In this document: positions 20,754 to 30,925 of the stretch, piece by piece
How positions within the stretch are numbered: position 1 is the stretch's first letter
Layout: every line of letters starts with the position of its first letter
Origin: Chlorops oryzae
Taxonomy: Eukaryota; Arthropoda; Insecta; Diptera; Chloropidae
Length of the DNA: 64,000 nucleotides
Reading direction: 5' to 3'
NCBI GenBank assembly: GCA_020466095.1
Contig: CM035807.1
Coordinates: 45,443,978 to 45,507,977 of the forward strand
The notes under the pieces: generated by a model
The model's input: only the letters and a program-made list of their open reading frames with translations
The model's database searches: none
Told to the model about the DNA's origin: nothing
Program-made: the position numbers and the translations under genes

Positions 20754-23700
20754 TCAGCATAAAGGTAGTAGAGCGATTCTATTGATTGGTCTTCTATAAG
20801 TACCACGGCTTGTCTTGATAGAAACAACGCGTACATGATTATCAGGCCCCTTCCAAATTTCTTCGATTCTACCAAGTAGCCATTTCCCGGGAGGCAAGTG
20901 GGGTTCCTTCAAAACAACAACACGACCAACTTCAATATTGGGATGAGATTTCTGCCATTTGTTTCTTTCCTGGAGAGATGCGAGGTATTCTAAGTGCCAC
21001 CTCTTCCAGAAGCCTTGTAGCTTGGCTTGCAAACTCCGCCATCGTCCGTGAAGGTTAGGTTTCATATCAAGCAACGATGGTTCCGGCACGCTAGTATAGG
21101 GCTCACCGATTAAAAAATGTGCCGGTGTGAGCGCATCTACTTGATTATCGCTTCCACTGCATAAGGGCCGGGAATTTAAGATAGACTCAATCTGAGAGAG
21201 TAAAGTACTGTATTCCTCGTAAGTGAGGCAGTTGGAGCCGATGACTCGACGCAGTTGAAGTTTTAGAGAACGTACTCCTGACTCCCACAATCCACCAAAA
21301 TGGGGAGCAAAGGGTGGAATAAAATGCCAGGTGATGCCATCCTTTGCCAACGACTCTGCCACTTCGCTGTTGTGAGTTTGCGAAACTGCCAGCTGCTGCA
21401 ATTCATCGAGTGTCCTCTTGCTCCCTCGAAAGGTTGTACCATTGTCGGAATACAAATTGCTTGGTTTCCCTCGACGAGCGCAGAATCGGCGAAAGGCAGC
21501 GAGAAATGCCTCGGTTGTGAGGTCGCTTACAACTCCGATATGAAGCGCCTTTGTAGAAAGGCAAACAAATATGGCAAACCATGCCTTGCTCCTCTTGGGG
21601 TTTCTTCCTTTAGACAATTTCATAGGCACAGGACCGGCGTAATCTACTCCACAGTGTAGAAAACTCTTAGGCGGTTGTACACGAGCCAGCGGTAAGTCGC
21701 TCATTATTTGGCTGCTCGTAGCTCGACGTTGTAGGAAACACCTTTTGCATTCGAAAAGAGTTTTGCACACTAAGTTCCGACACCCCAGTATCCAAAATTG
21801 CTGCCTTATGATAAAAAATGTAGCATCATGTCCAGGGTAAAGATTGGCTGCATGAAGAGATCGAATAATAAGTAGCACAATCCTCGAATTTTTCGGAAGA
21901 AGTATTGGGTGTTTCAGCGAAAATCCGACGTTCGCGTGTTTAAGTCGTCCGCCGACTCGCAAAATTCCTGAATCATCAATAAAAGGTGTGTAGCGCAAAA
22001 GTTTAGATTTAGTAGGTAATTTCTTTCCTTGACGAATGGCAGTCAGTTCTCGGGAGAACGAACCCATCTGTACATGTCGAAGCAACAAATTACGGGCTTG
22101 CTTCAGTTCACCTGCTGCAAGGCAGATTCTTTCCAGTCCAGGCGAGGGTTGAAATCTATGGTTGACAATTTTCAAAAAACGACAGCAGTATGCGACGATT
22201 CGCATGATTCTAGTCCATGAAGAAACTCTTTGAGTAAGAATTTCGATGACGTCGTCAGATGGTTGAATAATTAATGTTTTTGGAACAGTGCGTGCTCTTG
22301 CTGACAATATAGCAATATCTCGATCTGAGTGAGGGATCTCGTTTTCACTTGGCCATGAGTGACTTGGCGCAGACAGCCAATCGGGTCCATTCCGCCACAG
22401 AGTGTTGTCGATGAGTTTAAGAGGTAGCATTCCCTTTGACGGACAGTCAGCTGGATTGTGCGCAGAACGCACATGATGGCAAAATGCTCGCGGACATGTA
22501 TTTAAAATTTCGGATGTCCGATTACATACAAAGGTAGTCCATCTTCTAGGTGGAGAGTTCAACCAATGAAGCACCACCGTGGAATCCGACCAGCAATATA
22601 CGGCAGAGACCGGAATTGTTAATGAAGTCTTTACCAAATGTACTAAACGGCTGCACAATACCGCTGCATTAAGTTCCATTCGGGGAATGCTGATTGGCTT
22701 AAGCGGAGCAACTCTAGTCTTAGATGCAATCAGGCGGGTGACAAACTTATCGTTGGACTTTGCGCGACTGTAAACAACGGCAGCACAGGCGACGGATGAG
22801 GCGTCGGCGAACGCATGCAGCTCGATAGCGTCCATTGGTTCTGCAATGTACCTTGGAATACGTATTTTCGGTAAATATGGCAATTCTCGCATGTAATTCG
22901 CCCAACGAACACAAAGATGTGAAGGTAATTGATCATCCCACTTCAGTCCCAAGCACCATGTCTCTTGAAAAAGAATTTTAAACAGGACAACCGTCGGCGC
23001 AACAAGTCCAAGGGGGTCATAGATCTTCGAAAGCTCAGATAGCACGATACGTTTCGTCGCCATTTCCTTGATTTTTGTATTTTCGACGTTCAAAAAAAGT
23101 TCATCGCGACATGGATTCCAATTTAGGCCAAGAATTTTCACAGATGAGGATTCTTGCAACATATCATCCACGTCCAATTCACAATGTTCCCTAGGAACGT
23201 CTTTGATTAGGGCCCAGCAATTTGATGACCATTTTCGCAAAGTAAAATTGGCTTCATTCAACAATGCAATTAGTTCAGTCTTTAACGCAAGTAAGTCGGC
23301 TATTGTATCGCATCCGGTAGGAATATCGTCGACGTAGGCGTCGCGATCTAACGCCGCAGCAGCAGAGGGATATCTAGATTTATAATCCTCTGCCAGCTGT
23401 TTCAACACTCGAACCGCTAAGAACGGTGACGGTGCTAACCCATAGGTAACGGTAAGCAGGCGGTGAATAGGCGGACCTGTGTACAAGCGATCATTGAGCG
23501 ACAATCCAGACTCATCCTTACTAGAGCCGTCGAAGACGACTCGGCATTTCATTGTGGAGCTGGTTGGCTTCAACACGGCATGATGAGGAAGGTAATAACA
23601 CTTCTCTTTACCGATGTCGATCTCTGCTATTGGAATGCGTTCCATGTGTCCTAAAAGTAGGTATTCGTCTATAAAGCTCGTATACTGCATCTTCAAATTT

Positions 23701-23855
23701 GGATCCTTCTGAAGCCTTTTTTCAAGCTGATGAAACCTATTGATTGCCATTGGCAATGTGAAGTCAAAAGGCGGTGAATGTTCTTTAAATGGGTATTCTA
23801 CAACGTACGTACCGTTTTTTTTGCCTCGAATGAGTTTTGGCAAAATGGAGCTCAA
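20754..23855 (-). pseudogene. pol: BEL-3 pol with RT deletion, RNase H, integrase
   Basis: The 1033-codon frame is open throughout. The RT N-part (KPTSSTMKCRVVFDGSS; LNDRLYTGP at about residues 120-128) jumps at about residue 134 straight to TVTYGLAPSPFLAVRV. The roughly 60 residues that normally carry catalytic motif A (compare FNGDIKKMYR in BEL-1) are absent. YVDD is at residues 174-177. RNase H has D351, E394 and D424. The integrase zinc region has H668, H676, C703 and C706, and the catalytic residues are D738, D804 and E858. Integrase and RNase H look intact. RT should be inactive because its first catalytic Asp is gone. The Met at 23855 is simply the first Met after a frameshift from gag-pro, not a natural start. 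Confidence 0.92.
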
Positions 23856-25875
23856 CAGGATCGTGTTCTTTATTATTTTACTCTGGAGATTAAATGTTGT
23901 CCATTTCCATCAGTGATCGAATCAGCTGGTCAATGTCCATTATCGCCACGTTCGTAACTTCGCACAATTCCTCTGAAACTGTTGTGGTATAAGGGCCAGC
24001 GATGACCCAACCAAATAACGTTTCAAGTGCGAGCGGAAGTAAAGGCCCGAATACTATACGTCTTCCAGTGTAAATCTTCTAAAGCTGATCACATCCAATA
24101 AGAACATCAATTGGACCTGGAACACCGAACGACGGATCTGCCAAGTCCAGCTGACGAATTTGCGTCCAATCTGATCCGAAACAATCAACTAATTGAGTCG
24201 GAAGAGTTGAGGTTATGTTTGATAATACCAAGAAATTACCTTGACAATTATTATCAGACAGTTGCGATAATAATGTAAGCGAAACATGGCCACGAGAAAC
24301 TCCAGCACTATGTGATGACAATCCAATAATAGCTTTACGTGCTTGAGTTCTCGTCAGTCCGATGCGTTGAACAAAAGATTCTTTGACAAGTGATACAGTA
24401 GACCCTGTATCAAGAAAAGCGCGGCATTCTACTAAATTTCCATGCGAATCTGCTATGTGCGCTAGAAGAGTAGGCAAAATTATTTTATGCCCTGCAAACA
24501 ACGAAACCTTCGTATGATGATTGCTAACCGCTGGCATGCCGTTAGGCGACGGTTCGCTTTCGACCAAGGGAACGAGAGTCGTAGACGAAGAGTGAGCAAC
24601 TGGTGTTGTTGATAATGGTGTTGGCTGTCCCTTGTGAACGAGCGTATGGTGTTTTGCACGACATACACGACAACGATAGATCGAAGGGCACTTATTTACA
24701 CTATGTGCGTTAGCCAGACAATTATAGCAAAGTTTTTGTGTATGAACGAATGATCGACGTGCTTCCAAATCAAGTGCCTTAAATTTGTCACATTGAGAAA
24801 GTTTATGCTGCCCTTGACATTGAGCGCATTTTGCATTGTTTTCGGTTTTAAATTCTTCTCCCTTTGTTACATTAGACACGGCCGAACGACGCTGATTGGA
24901 TAAATTCGGTGGCTGACACGACTCGAGAGCATCGCAACGAAGAGAGAGAAACTTTAAAAATTCTGCAAATGTGTTCTCCCCTTGTGCCTCACTTCGCTCT
25001 GCCCAGGCCTGCCTTGTGTCGTTGTCAACTTTATTTAATGTTATGTAGGTAAGCCATTGATCACGGCTAACCGATTGCAATGCATTTAATCCACGAACTG
25101 CTTCGTCAGCTCCGTCGGCTAGTTTACGCAAAGCAGCAACGTTGGCAGCGCTGAGAGACGGCAATGTTAAAAACGATTGTATGTATGACCGTACGATGAG
25201 CGGTTTTCGATCAAAGCGTGTTCTCAATCTCTCCCATGCTTCTGCATAATTGTTCTCCGTAATAGGGAGATGCTTTATCAGAGCAAGGGCGTCCCCATCC
25301 AGATATGATTTTAGGTAGTAGAACTTTTTCGTGTTGCTCAGGTTTGGCTAACTATCAATCGCTCCAACGAACAGATCTCGGAATTGATGCCAGTCTTGAT
25401 AGTCTCCCTTGAAAGTAGGTATTTTTATTTTTTCAAACGGGATTTCAGCGGACATAGCGGTACTGGACACAGCTTCTAAGAAATCAGATTGTTGTTGCAC
25501 AAAACGATCAAACGATATCGATGAGACATCCGTCGGGCGCTCGGACGCTCTCGCTTCCTCCCTTGCCTTAGTTGCTTGCATAAGAAGAGAGTGCGCCTTG
25601 AAATATTTCTCCTCATATTCCCCCGCTTCCTCTGAAGGGTCAATATAGCCTTCCTGACCAGCAAACTCATAAAGTGAAATACTGAGGTTAACATAGTCTT
25701 TATAATTTTCCTCTAATTTGCTGAGACGATTACTCAGACCTTCTAACGGTTGATCTGGGTCTATGTTCTGGGCAAAGTCATATGCGCGATGAATATGCAA
25801 TCTCGACCAACCACGTTTTTGCATTAATTTATTGAATTTACTCATTGCGTAACCGACACGCGGCGACTTTTTCAC
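23856..25875 (-). pseudogene. gag: BEL-3 gag-protease with two in-frame TAG codons
   Basis: The frame starts MKKSPRVGYAMSKFNKLMQK (25875; an alternative start is the Met at residue 11). Gag shows ALVACI-like helices and FKGDYQDWHQFRDLF, a typical BEL gag motif. A TAG at 25345-25347 interrupts it, and the same frame continues through LKSYLDGDALALIKHLP. Zinc knuckles follow: CAQCQGQHKLSQCDKF, CYNCLANAHSVNKCPS and CRVCRAKHHTLVH. The aspartic protease is RAFLDTGSTVSLVKES. A second TAG lies at 24079, after IDVLIGCDQL, where the family usually has Trp. Downstream coding (KIYTGRRIVFGPLLPL) stays open to about 23890, and then a frameshift leads into pol. Confidence 0.88.
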
Positions 25876-25944
25876 GGCCGAGGCTTTAAAAGAAAAACGA
25901 AGGAAGATTTGCGACAGGATTGGATGACTCTAGAGTTCCCGACA

Positions 25945-25965
25945 CGAATCCGGCTCGAAGGACCA
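25945..25965 (-). other. BEL-3 primer-binding site, tRNA-Tyr-like
   Basis: Read minus, the site is TGGTCCTTCGAGCCGG and continues as ATTCG. It complements the 3' end of eukaryotic tRNA-Tyr, whose acceptor strands as I recall are CCTTCGA and TCGAAGGA-CCA. It lies ten bases inside the 5' LTR. The tRNA identity is from memory and was not aligned. Confidence 0.7.
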
Positions 25966-25975
25966 ATTTTTCTTA

Positions 25976-26233
25976 TGGTAAAGAATGATACGAATGCGGT
26001 TAACCAAAACGAATTTTCTTTATTTACTGTTGAAACGACCAAAATTTAGAGCACGTCTTTGAACGATGGTGACTCAATAGCTACTAACTACGAAGAGAAT
26101 AAATTCTAAAAAATAATGAGAGCGTCTCAAAGCACTCCTAGCATAAGAAGAAATATTATACAAAAGCAAAATGATAATTACAAAAAACAACGAATGTAAT
26201 GTATTAACTAGAGAAGACAGTGGTTCCCAAACA
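25976..26233 (-). repeat. BEL-3 5' LTR
   Basis: 258 bp, TGGTAAAG to CCCAAACA, about three differences from 20473-20730. The right flank starts ATATT, duplicating the left flank of the element. Confidence 0.95.
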
Positions 26234-26600
26234 ATATTGAAAGATTGATAGATTGAGAAATTGATAGATTGATAAATTGACTGATTGACAAATTGATAGA
26301 TTGAAAGATTGATAGATTTATATAGTGAAAGATTGAAAGATTGATAGATTGATAGATTGTTATATTGATAGGTTGATAGATTGAACGATTGATAAATTGA
26401 CAGATTGACATATTGATAGATTGATAGAATGACAGATTGATAGATTGATGGATAAATATATTGAAAGATTGATAGATTGACAGATTGATAGAATGTCAGA
26501 TTGATAGATTGATGGATAGATATAATGAAAGATTGATTGATTGACAGATTGATAGGTTGAAAGATTGATGATAGATGGATAGATGAATAGAAAGATGGAT
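26234..26600. repeat. Helitron leader simple-repeat block, right half
   Basis: GATAGATTGA, CAGATTGA and AAGATTGA variants continue the block cut by BEL-3 at 20472. In orientation this is the reverse complement of 15843-16440, which fits the plus-strand direction of this Helitron. Confidence 0.9.
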
Positions 26601-26890
26601 AGATAGATAACACCTATTCCCCAAATTAGATGGGGGAATAATTTTACCGAGATTGCACTGCAGCCGGTATCTAGGTTATTTAAAATGAAAGGGCAGCAAA
26701 GCAGGCTTTTCGGTGGTGCTGTACTGTTGCTGTCCGGTGATTTTAGACAGACAATGCCCGTTATTCCCCGCGCTACATATGCGGATGAAATTAACGCATG
26801 GATAAAACAATCACATCTATGGCGAAATGTCAGTACATTATGTCTTAACACAAATATTCGTGTTCAACTGCAAAACGATCCATTGGAACT
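26601..26890 (+). pseudogene. Helitron leader fused to internal helicase fragment
   Basis: The leader (CACCTATTCCCC ... GCACTGCAGCCGG ... GGGCAGCAAAGCAGGCTT) matches that of the minus-strand copy. At about 26708 it jumps into the middle of the helicase: LFGGAVLLLSGDFRQTMPV, then YADEINAWIKQSHLWRN and NIRVQLQNDPLE. All of Rep and the helicase N-part are missing. The frame runs open from a leader ATG at 26685. At about 26890 it passes into another Helitron 5' leader piece. Confidence 0.8.
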
Positions 26891-27216
26891 ACTGGCTGAA
26901 CCGATTTGCATGCAGTTTTTTTTGTTTGAAAGGTGAAGTCTGCCTGAATGTTTTAAGCTATATGCGACATTGGTGCGTGTGTCGTGAGATATCAGCATTT
27001 TTGTGAGTTGTATGAAGACTGTCGATAATATCGACTCGATATTGATTTCGTTATTCACTACATTTGTCGAAATTAGAAAAGCAGGCTTTTAGTTTAAACT
27101 TTAAGTTTAAAAGAAAGTTTTCGTTTTATTATTTAAATTTTTTCGTGCGGATTTGGAAAAAATTCTCCCATTCAAAGAACACTGGGAAGGTTATATGAAA
27201 GAAGTAAGAACTTCAA
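26890..27216 (+). other. Second Helitron 5' leader piece and spacer
   Basis: From ACTGGCTGAACCGATTTGCATG to TTTTTGTGAGTTGTA the sequence repeats 20167-20297, including CTGCCTGAATGTTTTAAGCT and GTGTCGTGAGATATCAGC. It then continues into non-repetitive sequence containing AAAGCAGGCTTTT, which recalls the end of the leader. No gene seen. Confidence 0.6.
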
Positions 27217-28120
27217 ATGTTTTTAAGCAAAGGCCATCGCTTTCTTTGCTTTGTTGGTGGCTTAGAAGACTTCCATTTTCCGTGGAGTAAATTTAAGGAA
27301 AGTGTTCGTTTTAATGTTTGGAAATCGATTTTCATAATTTTAATTGTTATTTTGTTTTATGAACATTCTTTTGCGAGAACATTATTGTATGCTGAAGTAC
27401 CAACATATTTCATTTGGATCCCATCAAAAAAGGAGTTTCAAAAGCGTAAGCAAGGAAATGCTCTTGATGGATATACCAATGTGTTTTTTAGCGATGCTTT
27501 GGGACGTGTTTATACTGTGCACCTAAACAATGACGAATGTTTCTATTTACGTTTGTTATTGTTTAATGTACGTGGACCAAAATTGTTTTCGGATTTAAGA
27601 ACAGTCAATGGAGTGGTATGTGCAACGTATCGAGAAGCGTGCCAAAAACTGAATTTATTGGAAAATTATAGTCATTGGGATGATACTATTGCCGATGCAT
27701 GTGTAAGTGCCCATCCACATCAAATACGAATTTTATTTGCAATTATTTTGACAACATGCTTCCCATCAAATCCATTGATTCTGTGGACAAAGTATTGAAA
27801 CAATTTGGCGGAAGATATATTGAATCGAGTTCGTCGGTCGACTTTTGATCCAGTGTTGGAATATACACCAGAAATATATAATGAAGCATTGATTATAATT
27901 GAAGATTTGTGTTTGGCTATTGGTAGTAAAGCATTAGCACAGTTAGGACTAACTGAACCAAATCGTTATATGCATGATATTTTCGAGCTTGAGTTACATT
28001 AATTGCGACGAATTGAGTGCATATGTAGTGGAAAACCTTCCAAAATTAAATGCTGAGCAAAAGGTGGCATATGTCACAATCACCTAAGCTGTCAATAGTG
28101 GAACTGGTGGATTTTTTTTC
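27217..28120 (+). pseudogene. Helitron protein, region before helicase
   Basis: From about 27372 the translation is recognisable Helitron: TLLYAEVPTYFIWIPSKKEF, YTVHLNNDECFYLRLLLFNV, then RTVNGVVCATYREACQKLN and LTTCFPSNPLILWTKY, ending in a stop at 27796. It resumes in other frames with EDILNRVRR, then SKALAQLGLTEPNRYMHD (27805-28002) and further short pieces. The first 50 or so codons from 27217 are hydrophobic and do not resemble Helitron, so the 27217 start is not natural. The sequence is diverged from the 9841-16440 family. Confidence 0.75.
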
Positions 28121-29415
28121 TGGACGCACCTGGTGGCACTGGAAAAACTTTTTTCATTTCTTTGATTTAGGCAACGTTACGTTCCTCAAAAAAAGTCGCA
28201 TTAGCATTGGCATCGTCTGGCATAGCAGCTACTTTTTTAGATGGCGGCCGAACAGCACATTCTGCGATTAAATTGCCTTTGAATATTCAAGTTACTGAAA
28301 CACCAATATGCAATATTTCCAAAATATCAGGAACGGCAAAACTAGTGAAGTGTTGTGACAGAAATATTTGGGATGAATGTACCATGGCACATAAAAATTC
28401 AGTGGGAGCACTGGACCGAACTATGAGAGATATTCGAGATAAACCTGATTTATTTTGTGGTGTATTGATATTGTTGTCAGGTGATTTCAGGCAAACATTG
28501 CCAGTTATGCCCAGATCAACTGCAGCTGACGAAATCAATGCTTGCTTGAAATCTTCGTACCTATTGAGATCTATATCAACGTTGAAATTGACCACTAATG
28601 TCCGTCTACAATTGCAAAATGATCCATCTGCAGCTGTGTTTACTGAGCAATTGTTGAAAATCGGAAATGGAGCAATGCCACATGATTATTCTGGTTTGAT
28701 CACTTTGCCATCTGAGTTTTGTCATTTCACACAGTCCAGAGATGAATTGATTGAAAATGTTTTTCGGAATATTACGGAAAATTATAAAAGTCATGCTTGG
28801 TTGAGCGAGCGAGCAATTTTAGCAGCGACAAACAAGGAAGTCAATGATTTGAATTTAGCGATTCAATCAAAAATTCCAGGCGATTTAGTGTCGTATAAAA
28901 CAGTTGATACGGTAACCAACCAAGATGAAGTAGTGAATTACCCTATAGAATTCCTGAATTCATTGGATGTTCTTGGACTACCACCCCATAACCTTCGATT
29001 GAAAGTTGGAGTCACCGTCATCATGCTTCGAAATATCAATCAGCCACGTTTGTGTAATGGTACGAGAGTTGTTGTTAAAAAGCTAATGGCAAATGTTATT
29101 GTGGCAACAATCTTGACTGGCAAACTTAAAGGCGAAGAAGTGTTGATTCCACGCATCCCAATGATACCTTATGAGTTGCCATTCGAATTCAAACGACTCC
29201 AATTTCCAATTCGTTTGGCCTTTGCTGTTACTATCAATAAAGCTCAAGGTCAATCGTTAGCAGTTTGTGGTTTAAATTTGCAATATCCGGTGTTTTCACA
29301 CGATCAATTATATGTGGCCTGTTCGCGTGTAGGTAAACCATCCGTTTTATTTATTTACACCGACAATGTGAATGGAAAAACTAAAAATGTGGTGTACCAA
29401 AGAGCGTTACAATGA
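28121..29415 (+). pseudogene. Helitron helicase domain, C-terminal part complete
   Basis: The Walker A region is recognisable but frameshifted at about 28108-28150 (FFLDAPGGTGKT-like sequence). The long frame from 28207 carries GIAATFLDGGRTAHSAIKL, DECTMAHKNSVGALDR, LLSGDFRQTLPVMPR, AWLSERAILAATNKEVN, LKVGVTVIMLRNINQPRLCN, GEEVLIPRIPMIP, VTINKAQGQSLAVCGL and LYVACSRVGKPSVLFIYT, and ends naturally at 29413-29415. This is the best preserved Helitron coding piece in the window. It keeps the segment after PPHNLR that the other copy has lost. Rep is absent upstream. Confidence 0.9.
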
Positions 29416-29528
29416 AAAAATTTAAAGAATTTAATAAATTGATGTTACAGAATGAACTGTGGGATTATTGGTATTGGTGTATTGGTGGTTTGGTGTTATT
29501 GGTGGTATTGGTAGTATAATTAGGAGAA

Positions 29529-29828
29529 GTGGTACAAGTGGGATTAGTGCAACGAGTGGGATTAGCGGTACAAGTGGGATTAGTGGCAAATGTGGGATTA
29601 GTGGTACAAGTGGGATTTGTGGTACAAGTGGGATTAGTGGTACAAGTGGGATTAGTGGTACAAGTGGGATTAATGGTACAAGTGGGAATAGTGGTACAAG
29701 TGGGAATAGTGGTACAAGTGTGAATAGTGGTACAAGTGGGAATAGTGGTACAAGTGGGAATAGTGGTACAAGTGGGAATAGTGGTACAAGTGGGAATAGT
29801 GGTACAAGTGGGATTAGTGGTACAAGTG
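29529..29828. repeat. 18-bp minisatellite
   Basis: About 16 copies of GTGGTACAAGTGGGATTA. Units with GGGATTA occupy the left part, GGGAATA variants about 29680-29805, and the last unit reverts to GGGATTA. It lies about 110 bp after the Helitron helicase stop. Open frames on both strands are by-products of the 18-bp (6-codon) period. Confidence 0.93.
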
Positions 29829-29848
29829 GCATGAGACCGGTTAGAGCC

Positions 29849-29866
29849 TAGCTGTCGCCAAGGTAG
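29849..29866 (-). other. Helitron 3'-end-like remnant
   Basis: CTAGCTGTCGCCAAGG matches CTAGCTGGCACCAAGG at 9841-9856, the terminus of the minus-strand Helitron, at 14 of 16 positions, and is followed at once by heptamer satellite. It may be the last bases of another minus-oriented copy. Confidence 0.35.
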
Positions 29867-30886
29867 AATATACAATATTCAATATACAATATACAATATA
29901 CAATATACAATATACAATATACAATATACAATATACAATATACAATATACAATATACAATATACAATATACAATATACAATATAGAATATACAATATACA
30001 ATATACAATATACAATATACAATATACAATATACAATATACAATATAAATATAAATATAGCAATATACGAATAATAGAATAATTAGAATATAGAATATAC
30101 GAATATAGAATATAGAATAAAATTAGAATATAGAATATAGAATATAAATATAGAATATAGAATATACGAATATAAATATAGCAATATAGCAATATAAATA
30201 TAGAAATATAGAATATAGAATATAGAATATAGAATATAGAATATAGAATAATATAATATAGCAATATACAATATAGAATATAGAATATAGAATATAGAAT
30301 ATAGAATATAGAATATACAATATAAATATAGAATATACAATATAGAATATAGAATATAGAATATAGAATATAGAATATAGAATATAGAATATAGAATATA
30401 TATAGAATATAGAATATAGAATATAGAATATAGAATATAGAATATAGAATATAGAATATAGAATATAGAATATAGAATTATAGAATATAGAATATAGAAT
30501 ATAGAATATAGAATATAGAATATAGAATTAGAATATAGAATATAGAATAAGAATATAAATATAGAATATAAATTAATATACAATTAGAATATAGAAATAC
30601 AATATACAATAGAATATACATATAGAATATACAATAAGAATATTGATATAGAGTTGAATATAGAATATAGAATATAGAATATAGAATATAGAATAAGAAT
30701 ATAGAATATAGAATATAGAATATAGAATATAAATATAGAATATAGAATATAGAATATAGAATATAGAATATAGAATATAGAATATAGAATATAGAATATA
30801 GAATATAGAATATAGAATATAGAATATAGAATATAGAATATAGAATATAGAATATAGAATATAGAATATAGCAATATAAAAAAAAA

Positions 30887-30925
<39 letters not shown>

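Larger units (their letters stand above)
20473..26233 (-). mobile_element. BEL/Pao LTR retrotransposon BEL-3
   Basis: Two 258-bp LTRs (20473-20730 and 25976-26233) differ at about three positions and are flanked by the direct duplication ATATT (20468-20472 and 26234-26238). The internal region codes on the minus strand for gag-protease and pol. The PBS (25945-25965) and a purine-rich tract beside the other LTR (AGGGGGCGCAGTA read minus, about 20731-20743) complete the structure. It inserted into the Helitron simple-repeat block. The insertion is young, but RT carries a large in-frame deletion and gag-pro has stops. Confidence 0.95.

Noticed and set aside
29431..29875. Repeat proteins such as Pro/Leu/Val and Gly/Thr/Ser frames
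   Set aside because: Both strands of the 18-bp minisatellite are open because its period is a multiple of three.
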